Assembly: GCF_001905665.1 (NCBI RefSeq) | Contig: NZ_LIVX01000006.1 | Span: 434,001 to 498,000 of the forward strand | Direction of reading: 5' to 3' | DNA: 64,000 nucleotides | Origin: Streptomyces sp. CB02261 | GTDB taxonomy: Bacteria > Actinomycetota > Actinomycetes > Streptomycetales > Streptomycetaceae | Part shown: piece by piece, positions 7,446 through 14,379 of the stretch | Numbering within the stretch: position 1 is the first letter of the stretch | Layout of the letters: each line of letters opens with the position of its first letter | The notes under the pieces: generated by a model | Databases searched by the model: none | Seen by the model: the letters and a program-made list of their open reading frames with translations, nothing else | Told to the model about the DNA's origin: nothing | Program-made: the position numbers and the translations under genes

Positions 7446-8467
7446 GCGCTCACCTCGGATGCGTGGTGGACCCCGTGCTCGGAGACGATGGCGGTGATCA
7501 GGGAGGCCGGGGTGACGTCGAAGGCGGGGTTGTACGCGCGCGTACCGGGCGGCGTGGTGCGGACCCCGCCGTAGCAGGTCACCTCGTCGGCGGTGCGTTC
7601 CTCGATGACGATGTCCCGACCGTCGGCGAGGGACCTGTCCCACGACGACTCGGGGGCGACGACGATGAACGGGATGCCGTGGTGGGCGGCGGCGATCGCC
7701 AGTGCGTAGGTGCCGATCTTGTTGGCGACGTCCCCGCGCGCGGTGATGCGGTCGGCTCCGACCAGGACGCAGTCGACGAGCCCCTGGCTCATGGCCGCGG
7801 CGGCCGCGCTGTCGACGCACACGCGGTGCGGCACCCCGGCCTCGGCCAGTTCCCAGGCCGTCAGCCGGGCGCCTTGCAGGAGCGGCCGGGTCTCGTCGAC
7901 GAGGACCTCGGTGACCTTTCCGGCGTCGGCGAGGGCCAGGATCGTGCCGAGGGCGGTGCCCACGGCGGCGGTCGCGAGCCGGCCGGTGTTGCAGTGGGTC
8001 AGGAGGCGCAGGGGCCGCTGCGGGCAGCGGTCCAGCACGGCCCGGACGGCGTGCGCGACCATCTCGCGGTTGACCGCCCGGTCCTCGTCGACCATGGCGA
8101 GGGCTTCGGCCAGGACGGCGTCCGGGCCGTCGGCGAGCCTCCCGAGAGCCCGGTCGACGGCCCAGGCCAGGTTGACGGCCGTCGGACGGGCGGCCGCGAG
8201 CCGCCGCGCGTCGGCGCGCACGGCCTCCTGCCCGGCGCCGGTGATGTCCGGCGAGCAGTGGGCGTACGCGGAGAGCACGACGCCCAGGGCGCCCGCGAGC
8301 CCGATGGAGGGGGCGCCTCGTACCGCGAGAGTCCTGATGGCGGTGATGACGTCGTCCACGGTGTCCAGGCGCAGGAGCCGCCGCTCGTGGGGCAGCGCGC
8401 GCTGGTCGAGGGTGACGATCGCGTGGTCGTCCCAGCGCAGTGACGGCTGGTCGGGGGGCTTGCTCAC
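7442..8467 (-). CDS. mtnA: S-methyl-5-thioribose-1-phosphate isomerase
   Basis: 341 residues, the full length of the family. RGAPSIG near residue 50, Cys159 in LTHCNTG and Asp239 in LVGADRI match the catalytic Cys/Asp pair of MtnA (160/240 in the Bacillus enzyme); the C-terminus contains PAFDVTP. It isomerises methylthioribose-1-phosphate to methylthioribulose-1-phosphate. It follows the ATP-grasp gene by 36 bp and leads the overlapping mtn string. All dedicated enzymes from MTA to the 2-oxo acid are present; only the final aminotransferase is missing, and general aminotransferases can supply it. Confidence 0.95.
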   Translation of the reverse strand: MSKPPDQPSLRWDDHAIVTLDQRALPHERRLLRLDTVDDVITAIRTLAVRGAPSIGLAGALGVVLSAYAHCSPDITGAGQEAVRADARRLAAARPTAVNLAWAVDRALGRLADGPDAVLAEALAMVDEDRAVNREMVAHAVRAVLDRCPQRPLRLLTHCNTGRLATAAVGTALGTILALADAGKVTEVLVDETRPLLQGARLTAWELAEAGVPHRVCVDSAAAAAMSQGLVDCVLVGADRITARGDVANKIGTYALAIAAAHHGIPFIVVAPESSWDRSLADGRDIVIEERTADEVTCYGGVRTTPPGTRAYNPAFDVTPASLITAIVSEHGVHHASEVSA

Positions 8468-8503
8468 GGGCGGCGGCTCCTTGGGGGCCTCGAAAGAGAA
8501 ACC

Positions 8504-9766
8504 TCAGTCGGTCAGGGGGCGCGACCGCAGTTCGACCAGGGTGGGCGCGGCCTCCACGTCGGCGGTCACCTGCTCGTGGTCCTCGCCGACGGCGATGACG
8601 TAGCCGTACCGGTTCATGTACGCGCGGGGCGGGAGTGCCAGCCGGGTTCCGGGGCCGGCCGTCGCGACCGCGCTGTGCACGGTGGGCCCGAAGAGGTCGG
8701 TGCGCACGGTCACTTCGACGGCCTCGCAGTCGCTCTCCGGGTAGAGGAACCTGATGGCGGCGGTCTTCCGTGCGGTGGGCGCGGTGTCGGGGGTGAGCCC
8801 GGCCGCCACGTGTGCGGCGGCGACGGCGGGATCGGTGCCGGTGGCGAGCGTCCCGATGAGGGGGATGAAGTCGCCGCCGAGGCGCGCGTTGATCTCGACG
8901 AGACGGGGTCCCTTCGGGGTGAGCTTGAACTCGGTGTGGGTGGCGCCGTGTTCAAAGCCGAGTGCCTTGTGGATGCGGTGCAGCTGGTCCAGGAGCTCGG
9001 GGTCGGCGAGGAGGGGGTCGGAGGCGTCGACGGTGTGGCCGGTCTCCTCGAAGTACGGGTCCATGCCGACCTGCTTGCGCGCCACGATCATCGGGGTGCA
9101 CACGCCGTCGACGACGACCGCGTCGATGCTGATCTCGGGGCCGGTGAGGTACTCCTCGACGAGGACGTCGGCCTCGTAGCGGGGCACTCCGGGCCAGTTG
9201 GCGGAGCTGGCCGCCTGGAAGGCCGCTTCGACGGCGTCGCCGTGGTCGGCCCGGACGACACCGAGGCTGCCGGCGAGGCCTCGTGCCTTGACCACCACGG
9301 GGTATCCGGTCGCGTCGGCCGCGCTGCGGGCCTCGGCGGCCGTGGAGACCGGGGTGCAGGCCGGCTGGGGCACGTCGGCGGCCGTCAGCCGCTCCCGGGT
9401 GGTCGCCTTGTCGCGGCAGGCGAGCACCGCGTCGGGCGCGCTTCCGGGCAGGCCGAGGGCTTCGGCGAGACGCGCGGCGGCGTGGACCAGGGATTCGTCG
9501 TAGGTGAAGACGCCCGCGACGGGCAGCTGCCGCATGATCTTCCTTACCTCGGCGAGGAGTTCGTCGAGGTTCTTGGTGTCGAGGAGCGAGGTCCCCTCCA
9601 CGTACGACAGCTGCCAGCTCGGCTCGTGGGCGTCGAGGAGCCACAGCCGGAAGTGGCGGGAGACGGCCGCCACGATGTACTCCCGGTAGCGGCGGTCACC
9701 ACTGCCCATGAGGAGCAGGACCGGTGCCTCGGTGGTGGACGAGTGCGGGTGGGGCGTGGCGGCCAT
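8504..9766 (-). CDS. ATP-grasp carboxylate-amine ligase (L-amino-acid ligase-like)
   Basis: 420 residues from an ATG at 9766 that begins MAATPHPH; longer in-frame readings run back into the promoter. It has a Rossmann-like N-terminus (VLLLMGSGDRRYREYIV) and an ATP-grasp domain with GYPVVVKARGLAGSLGVV, the E/Y segment LVEEYLTGPEISIDAVV, and the magnesium/ATP motif FKLTPKGPRLVEINARLGGD. This is the family that joins amino acids or other carboxylates to amines via acyl phosphates (BacD/L-amino-acid ligase and carnosine-synthase relatives). First gene of the unit that continues into mtnA, under a promoter copied from the arsL promoter. I infer that it ligates an amino acid to the organoarsenical amino acid; the substrate cannot be read from sequence. 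Confidence 0.85.
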   Translation of the reverse strand: MAATPHPHSSTTEAPVLLLMGSGDRRYREYIVAAVSRHFRLWLLDAHEPSWQLSYVEGTSLLDTKNLDELLAEVRKIMRQLPVAGVFTYDESLVHAAARLAEALGLPGSAPDAVLACRDKATTRERLTAADVPQPACTPVSTAAEARSAADATGYPVVVKARGLAGSLGVVRADHGDAVEAAFQAASSANWPGVPRYEADVLVEEYLTGPEISIDAVVVDGVCTPMIVARKQVGMDPYFEETGHTVDASDPLLADPELLDQLHRIHKALGFEHGATHTEFKLTPKGPRLVEINARLGGDFIPLIGTLATGTDPAVAAAHVAAGLTPDTAPTARKTAAIRFLYPESDCEAVEVTVRTDLFGPTVHSAVATAGPGTRLALPPRAYMNRYGYVIAVGEDHEQVTADVEAAPTLVELRSRPLTD

Positions 9767-10093
9767 GGTGGGAAACCTTCGTGTCGACGTGTGGTCGGGG
9801 CCGGGCCGGCCGACGGAGCGGGGCGGAGCCCAGGTCGGCAACAACGCTGTCGACCAACGGCCGGAGCCTGCCAGCCTTGAGCGATGTATGTCAATAGATC
9901 GATGAATGGCCGGGAGGCGGCCCTTGCGGGTCGTTGTCAGGACAGGGGTGCTGCCGCGACTGAAGGGCAGGCGGTGGAGATCGATCGGCAATCATCGATG
10001 CTCAGGGGCGGCAGAAAGGCCCGCTCCCGCGAGACCACCGGGGCACCCGCCGAGGAGTTCGGCGGGGATTCGGCGCGGTGAGCGCCGCCGCCG
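9767..10093. promoter_or_regulatory. Promoter region of the ATP-grasp/mtn unit (copy 1 of duplicated promoter)
   Basis: 327 bp without a gene. Positions 9826-9908 are about 92% identical to 15686-15769 upstream of arsL, with the last 32 bp (9877-9908) identical. Read on the minus strand, TTGACA (9894-9889) is followed at 18-nt spacing by CAGGCT, a plausible -35/-10. ATCGAT lies immediately upstream of the -35, resembling the ArsR-type sites at 2325 and 2601. A further ATCATCGATG at 9990-9999 is unpaired. Nothing else was seen. Confidence 0.7.
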
Positions 10094-10474
10094 TCAGAGC
10101 GACGCGCGGTCGGCTCCGAGCGGGAAGGCCCGCTCCCTGAGCTCCCTGAGGGCGTCCCAGCGGATGGAGAACCAGGCCCAGGTCCCTCGCTGTTCGCGGC
10201 GCAGCAGCCCGGCCGTGGTGAGGATCTTCAAGTGGCGGCTCACCGTGGGCTGGGCCAGGTCGAGCGACTCGGTCAGGTCACAGACGCAGAGCTCTCCGGC
10301 CGGCGACTGGTCGATGAGGTGGACGATCTGGAGGCGGGTCTGGTCGGCCATCGCCTTCAACTGGGCGGTCAGCGTCTCGACTTCGTCGCGGTCGATCAGC
10401 AGCCCCGGGGAGCACGGAACGCAGCGCTCCGCGCTCAGGTCCTCGATCGGTATGCCCGCCAACGGAATTGCCAT
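10094..10474 (-). CDS. arsR: ArsR-family regulator (copy D), arsenite-site type
   Basis: 126 residues from an ATG at 10474; a start 11 codons upstream is possible but its extra residues look non-coding. Cys18 and Cys21 (RCVPCSPG) and the classical helix motif ELCVCDL (Cys63, Cys65) give an arsenite-type site. The HTH is AQPTVSRHLKIL. Downstream in the same direction as arsL-arsM and copy E. It may control either the arsL or the ATP-grasp promoter (inference). There is no gene in the 255 bp between it and copy E; that gap holds the 7-bp repeat array. Confidence 0.87.
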   Translation of the reverse strand: MAIPLAGIPIEDLSAERCVPCSPGLLIDRDEVETLTAQLKAMADQTRLQIVHLIDQSPAGELCVCDLTESLDLAQPTVSRHLKILTTAGLLRREQRGTWAWFSIRWDALRELRERAFPLGADRASL

Positions 10475-10684
10475 CCCGACACCATACGAGCCCGCAAGAA
10501 CGCACACCCCATCCGAGGATCGATATCCGCCAGGCGTTCACCATCCGTTCACCCCCGCAGCCTCGCCGCGACGGTGCGGGCGGCTTCGCGAGCCGGACGC
10601 CCGACGCCGATCGGGGTGACACGGGCCGGCAGGAGCCGGCCCCCTGCCGGTGCGGCACGGCAGCGGTCGAGGGGACCTTCAGCC

Positions 10685-10740
10685 GGCTCCCGGCTCACGG
10701 CTCACGGCTCACGGCTCACGGCTCACGGCTCACGGCTCAC
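10685..10740. repeat. 7-bp tandem repeat at the end of arsR copy E
   Basis: Seven perfect GGCTCAC units run from 10692 to 10740, preceded by one degenerate unit (GGCTCCC). The stop codon of the minus-strand arsR (10730-10732) lies inside the array. Because 7 is not a multiple of 3, copy-number change upstream of the stop would shift the reading frame of the C-terminus. Confidence 0.92.
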
Positions 10741-11056
10741 GGCAGGAGTGGACCGGGGCACCGAGCAGGATGTCGGCGGCGCTGGGGAACTCGGTGACGC
10801 AGCGGGGGTTGACGGCGTACCTGATGCTGGCACCGGCACGGCGCCTGGTCAGGAAGCGGGCGGTGTGGAGGAGCTTCAGGTGGTGCGAGACGGTCGACTG
10901 GTTGAGCCGAAGATGGGCGACGATCTCACCCACCGGCACGGGCTCCGGCCGCCCGCTCAGGAACCGCATGATGCGGATGCGCGTGGGGTCGGCCAGGGCT
11001 CGGAACCAGCGGGCGTACTCCTCGACGGTCTCCCGGTCGAGTGACGTTTCGGACAT
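10730..11056 (-). CDS. arsR: ArsR-family regulator (copy E), C-terminal-cysteine type
   Basis: 108 residues from an ATG at 11056 after AAGGA. The HTH is NQSTVSHHLKLL. It lacks the helix CVCD motif; cysteines are Cys86 (NPRCVTEF) and Cys105 (HSCREP) at the very C-terminus. It shares VGEIV, STVSHHLKLL and EFPSAAD/CFPSAAD with copy C, so C and E form a separate clade from A, B and D. It lies 81 bp downstream of arsM, in the same orientation. Its last codons and stop are formed by the 7-bp repeat, so the C-terminus with Cys105 may vary between strains. Confidence 0.85.
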   Translation of the reverse strand: MSETSLDRETVEEYARWFRALADPTRIRIMRFLSGRPEPVPVGEIVAHLRLNQSTVSHHLKLLHTARFLTRRRAGASIRYAVNPRCVTEFPSAADILLGAPVHSCREP

Positions 11057-11137
11057 GGGAATCCTTGACGGACCACGAGGGTCACCTCCGCCGGGCCGGA
11101 GCATCGGCTCCGGCCACGGCCGGGTGTGACGGCGTCG

Positions 11138-11926
11138 TCAGCAGCAGGTGCCGCCGGGCGCGCACTCCTGCGCGGCGGCGTCGCCTTCGACGGGCTTGTG
11201 GGCGCGGATGATCGCGGCGTGGAGGCCGTCGGCGGCCTCCTGGGTGAAGACCACCTCCGCGTCCTTCAGGCCCACCGCGTCGAGGAGTTCCTTGTACTCG
11301 GCGACCGAGAGGGCTCCGGCGATGCACTGGCTGTGTCCGCCGCGTTCCGCCCGCTCCTCGGGGCTCAGCCGGTCCTCGGCGACGACGTCGCTGATGCCGA
11401 GGCGGCCCCCGGGGGTGAGGACGCGGGCCATCTCGGCGAAGACGGCGGGCTTGTTCAGCGACAGGTTGATCACACAGTTGGAGATGATCACGTCGACGGT
11501 GTCGGCGGGCAGTGGGATGGACTCGATCGTGCCCTTGAGCAGGACGACGTTGTCGATCTCGGCGTCGGCCACGTTGCGGGCGGCGAGGGCGAGCATCTCC
11601 TCCAGGAAGTCCAGGCCGAAGACGCGGCCGTCGGGGCCGACGCGCCGGGCGCTGAGGATGACGTCCAGGCCGCCGCCGGAGCCGAGGTCCAGGACCGTCT
11701 CACCCTCGCGCAGTTCGGCGACGGCGCTCGGGTTGCCGCAGCCGAGGCTGGCGAGGAGGGCGGCGTCCGGGGCGCTGCCGGGGCCGATCTCGTCGTACGC
11801 GGCGGGGCCGAAGGTCTGCGGGTCGGGCGAGCAGCAGGCGCCGCTCGTCTCGGCTTCGGCGGCCTTGGCCCGGTAGTACTCCCGGACCTCTTCCTGCAGG
11901 CTGCCGGCGGTGGTGGTGTCGCTCAT
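11138..11926 (-). CDS. arsM: Arsenite S-adenosylmethionine methyltransferase
   Basis: 262 residues. It has the SAM motif VLDLGSGGGLDVILSA (residues 78-93) and the conserved ArsM cysteines in family context: Cys31-Cys32 (GACCSPD), Cys63 (LGCGNP), Cys151 (ISNCVINLS) and Cys201 (SQCIAGA). The C-terminus ends CAPGGTCC, a frequent ArsM feature. It methylates As(III); in arsinothricin biosynthesis ArsM methylates the hydroxy precursor made by ArsL. Fourth gene of the unit led by arsL, 19 bp after the GTPase gene. Ordinary detoxifying methylation is the alternative role, but its neighbours favour biosynthesis. Confidence 0.93.
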   Translation of the reverse strand: MSDTTTAGSLQEEVREYYRAKAAEAETSGACCSPDPQTFGPAAYDEIGPGSAPDAALLASLGCGNPSAVAELREGETVLDLGSGGGLDVILSARRVGPDGRVFGLDFLEEMLALAARNVADAEIDNVVLLKGTIESIPLPADTVDVIISNCVINLSLNKPAVFAEMARVLTPGGRLGISDVVAEDRLSPEERAERGGHSQCIAGALSVAEYKELLDAVGLKDAEVVFTQEAADGLHAAIIRAHKPVEGDAAAQECAPGGTCC

Positions 11927-11945
11927 GGCGGATGGTCCTTCTCGG

Positions 11946-13052
11946 TCAGGCGCCGGCGGGGGCGAGGCGGTGCACGGGGCGCGGGTAGGAGGGCTTGAAC
12001 GACACCGGGGTGGTCGCGGACGAGGTGACGGCGGTCGCCAGATCGGCGGCCTCGACGGCCTCGGTCACGGCCGCGTCCAGGGCGTCGGGCTCGCAGGCGA
12101 CCCGGGCGTTGACGACGGCCCGGCCGGCCGGCGCGTGCGCGGCGGCGGCGCGGTCGAGGGTGGGCTGCGCGCCGGACTCGGTGAGGCTGAGCTTGGCGAA
12201 GTCGCCGTCGGCCGTCTCCACGGTGATCTTGGCGTGGCCGATCACGGCGTCGTGCTCCGCGGCCCAGGCGGACAGCTCCTGGAGGACGGTGCGGGCCCAC
12301 GCGGTCGTGTCGAAACCGTCCCCGGCGGCGGTGAGGTCGAGCTCCTGGTTCATCCAGGCGAGCTGGGCCTCGGCGGCCGCGTAGCGGTCGTAGTCGATGT
12401 CGAGGACGACGTCCTCGTTCGTCGCCGGCGCCCGCCACGCGTCGAGCAGCGTCTCCAGGTGGGCGCCCGTGGTGGCCGAGTAGCCGACGACGGTCGCCTT
12501 CGGGTTGCTCGTGCGGAGCGAGGCGAGCAGTTCCTCGGCCCGGTCCGCCTTGATGGTGTCCAGCTTGTTCACGGCGATGACGTCGGCCTCGGTGACCTGC
12601 TGGCGGAAGAGGTACGACAGGTCCGACTCCGGCTCGCCCCGCTCGGCGGCGCGGGCGAAGGCGAGGTGCCGCAGCGGGTCGACGACGGTGGTCAGCGGGG
12701 CGACGACCATGTCGTCGCCGTAGTACTGGCGCAGCGGTCGTACGACGGTGGCCTGGAGGTCCGTGCAGCTGCCGACGGCCTCGGCGATCACGGTGTCGAC
12801 GCTGTCGGAGGCGACGAGCGCGACGATGGCCTCGACGAGGTCCTCGAACTTGCAGCAGAAGCAGCCGCCGGTGACCTCGGCGACGCTGTCGAGCTTGCTG
12901 CGTACGAGCTTGGTGTCGACCAGTTCGACGCCCTGGTCGTTGGTGATGACGGCGACCTTGCGGCCCTGCTCCTGGAGTGCGAGCGCGGCGGCGGTCATGG
13001 TCGTGGTCTTGCCCGCTCCGAGGAATCCGGTCAGGGGGATGAAGGTGATCAT
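11946..13052 (-). CDS. COG0523 (CobW/ZNG1-like) metal-chaperone GTPase
   Basis: 368 residues. G1 motif TGFLGAGKTTT at residues 8-18; the family zinc/metal motif CxCC at Cys64, Cys66, Cys67 (GGCFCCKFED); EAVGSCTDLQ and a G4-like NKLD. The C-terminal half (about 220-368) lacks clear similarity to the usual CobW_C domain but carries charged and Ala-rich segments. COG0523 GTPases insert or deliver metals (Zn, Co, Fe, nitrile-hydratase metallocentres). It sits between the acyltransferase and arsM genes in the arsL unit. I infer that it services a metalloenzyme of the pathway or handles thiol-bound arsenic; the metal is unknown. Confidence 0.85.
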   Translation of the reverse strand: MITFIPLTGFLGAGKTTTMTAAALALQEQGRKVAVITNDQGVELVDTKLVRSKLDSVAEVTGGCFCCKFEDLVEAIVALVASDSVDTVIAEAVGSCTDLQATVVRPLRQYYGDDMVVAPLTTVVDPLRHLAFARAAERGEPESDLSYLFRQQVTEADVIAVNKLDTIKADRAEELLASLRTSNPKATVVGYSATTGAHLETLLDAWRAPATNEDVVLDIDYDRYAAAEAQLAWMNQELDLTAAGDGFDTTAWARTVLQELSAWAAEHDAVIGHAKITVETADGDFAKLSLTESGAQPTLDRAAAAHAPAGRAVVNARVACEPDALDAAVTEAVEAADLATAVTSSATTPVSFKPSYPRPVHRLAPAGA

Positions 13053-13089
13053 GTGGTCCTTCTCGTCCTTGTCGTGGAGTCGGTCGGGG

Positions 13090-14349
13090 TCAGCCGCAGC
13101 AGCTGTCGCCGGTACCGCCCAGGAGGGGCAGGTTCGCGGGTTGGGCCGGGGCGGGGGACGCGGCGCCGAACGCGACGCGCCTGCTGTTGCCGAAGGCGTC
13201 GAGCCAGGCGCGGGCCTGCGGTCGCAGCGCCTGGTCGGCCAGCAGCATCGAGGTGGTCACCTCGCGCGGGGTGCAGCCGCGCAGGGCCTTCGCCTGGTGG
13301 GCTCCGGCGCCGAACTCGACGGTGCGCAGGCCCTCGGCGTAGGCGTCCCGGACGGGCGCGTCGAGCACGAGGGCGAAGTAGATCCCGCTGCGCTCGCCGA
13401 TCGCGGCGTAGTCGAAGCCGGCCCACTTCGGGAAGAGGCGGTGGTTCTTGCGGATGGTGACGCAGGTGGCGACCAGCGCGCCGTCCTTGCGGCCGAGGTA
13501 GGCGCGGACGTCCGCGCCCTCGTCGATGAGGGCGGAGAGGATGCCGACGATGTGCCCGGGCTCCTCGCCGGCGCCGTTCTTCTCCCGGTTGAGGCAGGTG
13601 AGTTCGGCGATGCGGGCGACGTAGGGCCGGATGTCGGTGCCGTCGACGCGCTCGATCGTCACGCCGGCGGCCTCGGCGCGACGCACGTCGCCCTTGATGC
13701 GCTGGCGCTTCTTCAGCGGCAGTGCGGCGAGGTGTCCGTCCCAGTTCGGCGCGTCGAGGCTCATGAAGTCCTCGTAACCCCAGAAGGTGCTGGACGCGCC
13801 GGCGGAGTCGAGTGCGTCGACGAGGGCGTCGTTGCCGCGCCGGCTGGGGATCCAGGGGGCGACGATGCAGCGGATGCCTGCCTCGAACGCGGCGGGCACG
13901 AGCTTGTCGACGATGGCCCCCATCAGGGTGGGGGTCCAGAAGTTGTAGGCGACCTCGGTGCGGTAGCCCAGCGGGGAGCCGAGCAGGAGGGTCGGGAAGA
14001 AGGGCTCGGTTCCCAGGGCGTCGACCTCGGCACTGCGCGCGGCGTCGGTCTCGGCACCGCAGCACACCTCCTCACCGGAGGGGGCCTGCCATCCGAGGTA
14101 GGTGCGCGGCTCGTGGTCGACGACCGGCGGGGTGGTGAGGATGTAGCCGGGGAGGAGGGCCAGCTCACCGCGGGCGCGGTGGGCGAGGGTGTGCCAGGGC
14201 TGGATGTCGGGGAGCACCTTCTCCGTGGCCCGCAGCCAGGTGGGGCCGAGGTACGGCCACGAGTCGGTGAGGCCGGCGAGTTCGCCGGTCCAGTCCATGT
14301 CCGGGAGGGCCTGGCCGGTGGAGATGACGACGCGGGGTGATCCACCCAT
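13090..14349 (-). CDS. FemAB/GNAT-like N-acyltransferase (DUF482-like) with C-terminal vicinal cysteines
   Basis: 419 residues from ATG at 14349, 30 bp after arsL. The central to C-terminal region (about 130-385) resembles peptidogalycan-type or FemAB-like acyltransferases with a GNAT core: PLKKRQRIKGDVRRAEAAGV, then YLGRKDGALVATCVTIR, and FGAGAHQAKALRGC, the usual end motif of the DUF482 group. Cys96-Cys97 (EVCCGAE) and the last residues DSCCG give two vicinal Cys pairs. Relatives transfer acyl or aminoacyl groups to amines, some from aminoacyl-tRNA. In this setting it may acylate the amino group of the arsenical amino acid (inference). The family assignment is moderate; the substrate is unknown. 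Confidence 0.65.
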   Translation of the reverse strand: MGGSPRVVISTGQALPDMDWTGELAGLTDSWPYLGPTWLRATEKVLPDIQPWHTLAHRARGELALLPGYILTTPPVVDHEPRTYLGWQAPSGEEVCCGAETDAARSAEVDALGTEPFFPTLLLGSPLGYRTEVAYNFWTPTLMGAIVDKLVPAAFEAGIRCIVAPWIPSRRGNDALVDALDSAGASSTFWGYEDFMSLDAPNWDGHLAALPLKKRQRIKGDVRRAEAAGVTIERVDGTDIRPYVARIAELTCLNREKNGAGEEPGHIVGILSALIDEGADVRAYLGRKDGALVATCVTIRKNHRLFPKWAGFDYAAIGERSGIYFALVLDAPVRDAYAEGLRTVEFGAGAHQAKALRGCTPREVTTSMLLADQALRPQARAWLDAFGNSRRVAFGAASPAPAQPANLPLLGGTGDSCCG

Positions 14350-14379
14350 GTCAGTGTCCTTGTCTTGAGGGCGGGCGGG

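Noticed and set aside
4585..9766. SAM riboswitch in front of the mtn unit
   Set aside because: The leader consists of the duplicated promoter and a short 5' region with no SAM-riboswitch-like helices that I could recognise.
9990..9999. ATCATCGATG as an additional ArsR operator
   Set aside because: It has no paired half-site and lies in the 3' region of arsR copy D, outside the duplicated promoter block.
10517..10528. GGATCGATATCC upstream of arsR copy D as an operator
   Set aside because: The centre is not symmetric and it does not match the other sites well; kept only as a weak possibility.
10685..10740. CRISPR-like array
   Set aside because: The unit is 7 bp with no spacers; it is a simple tandem repeat and no cas genes are present.
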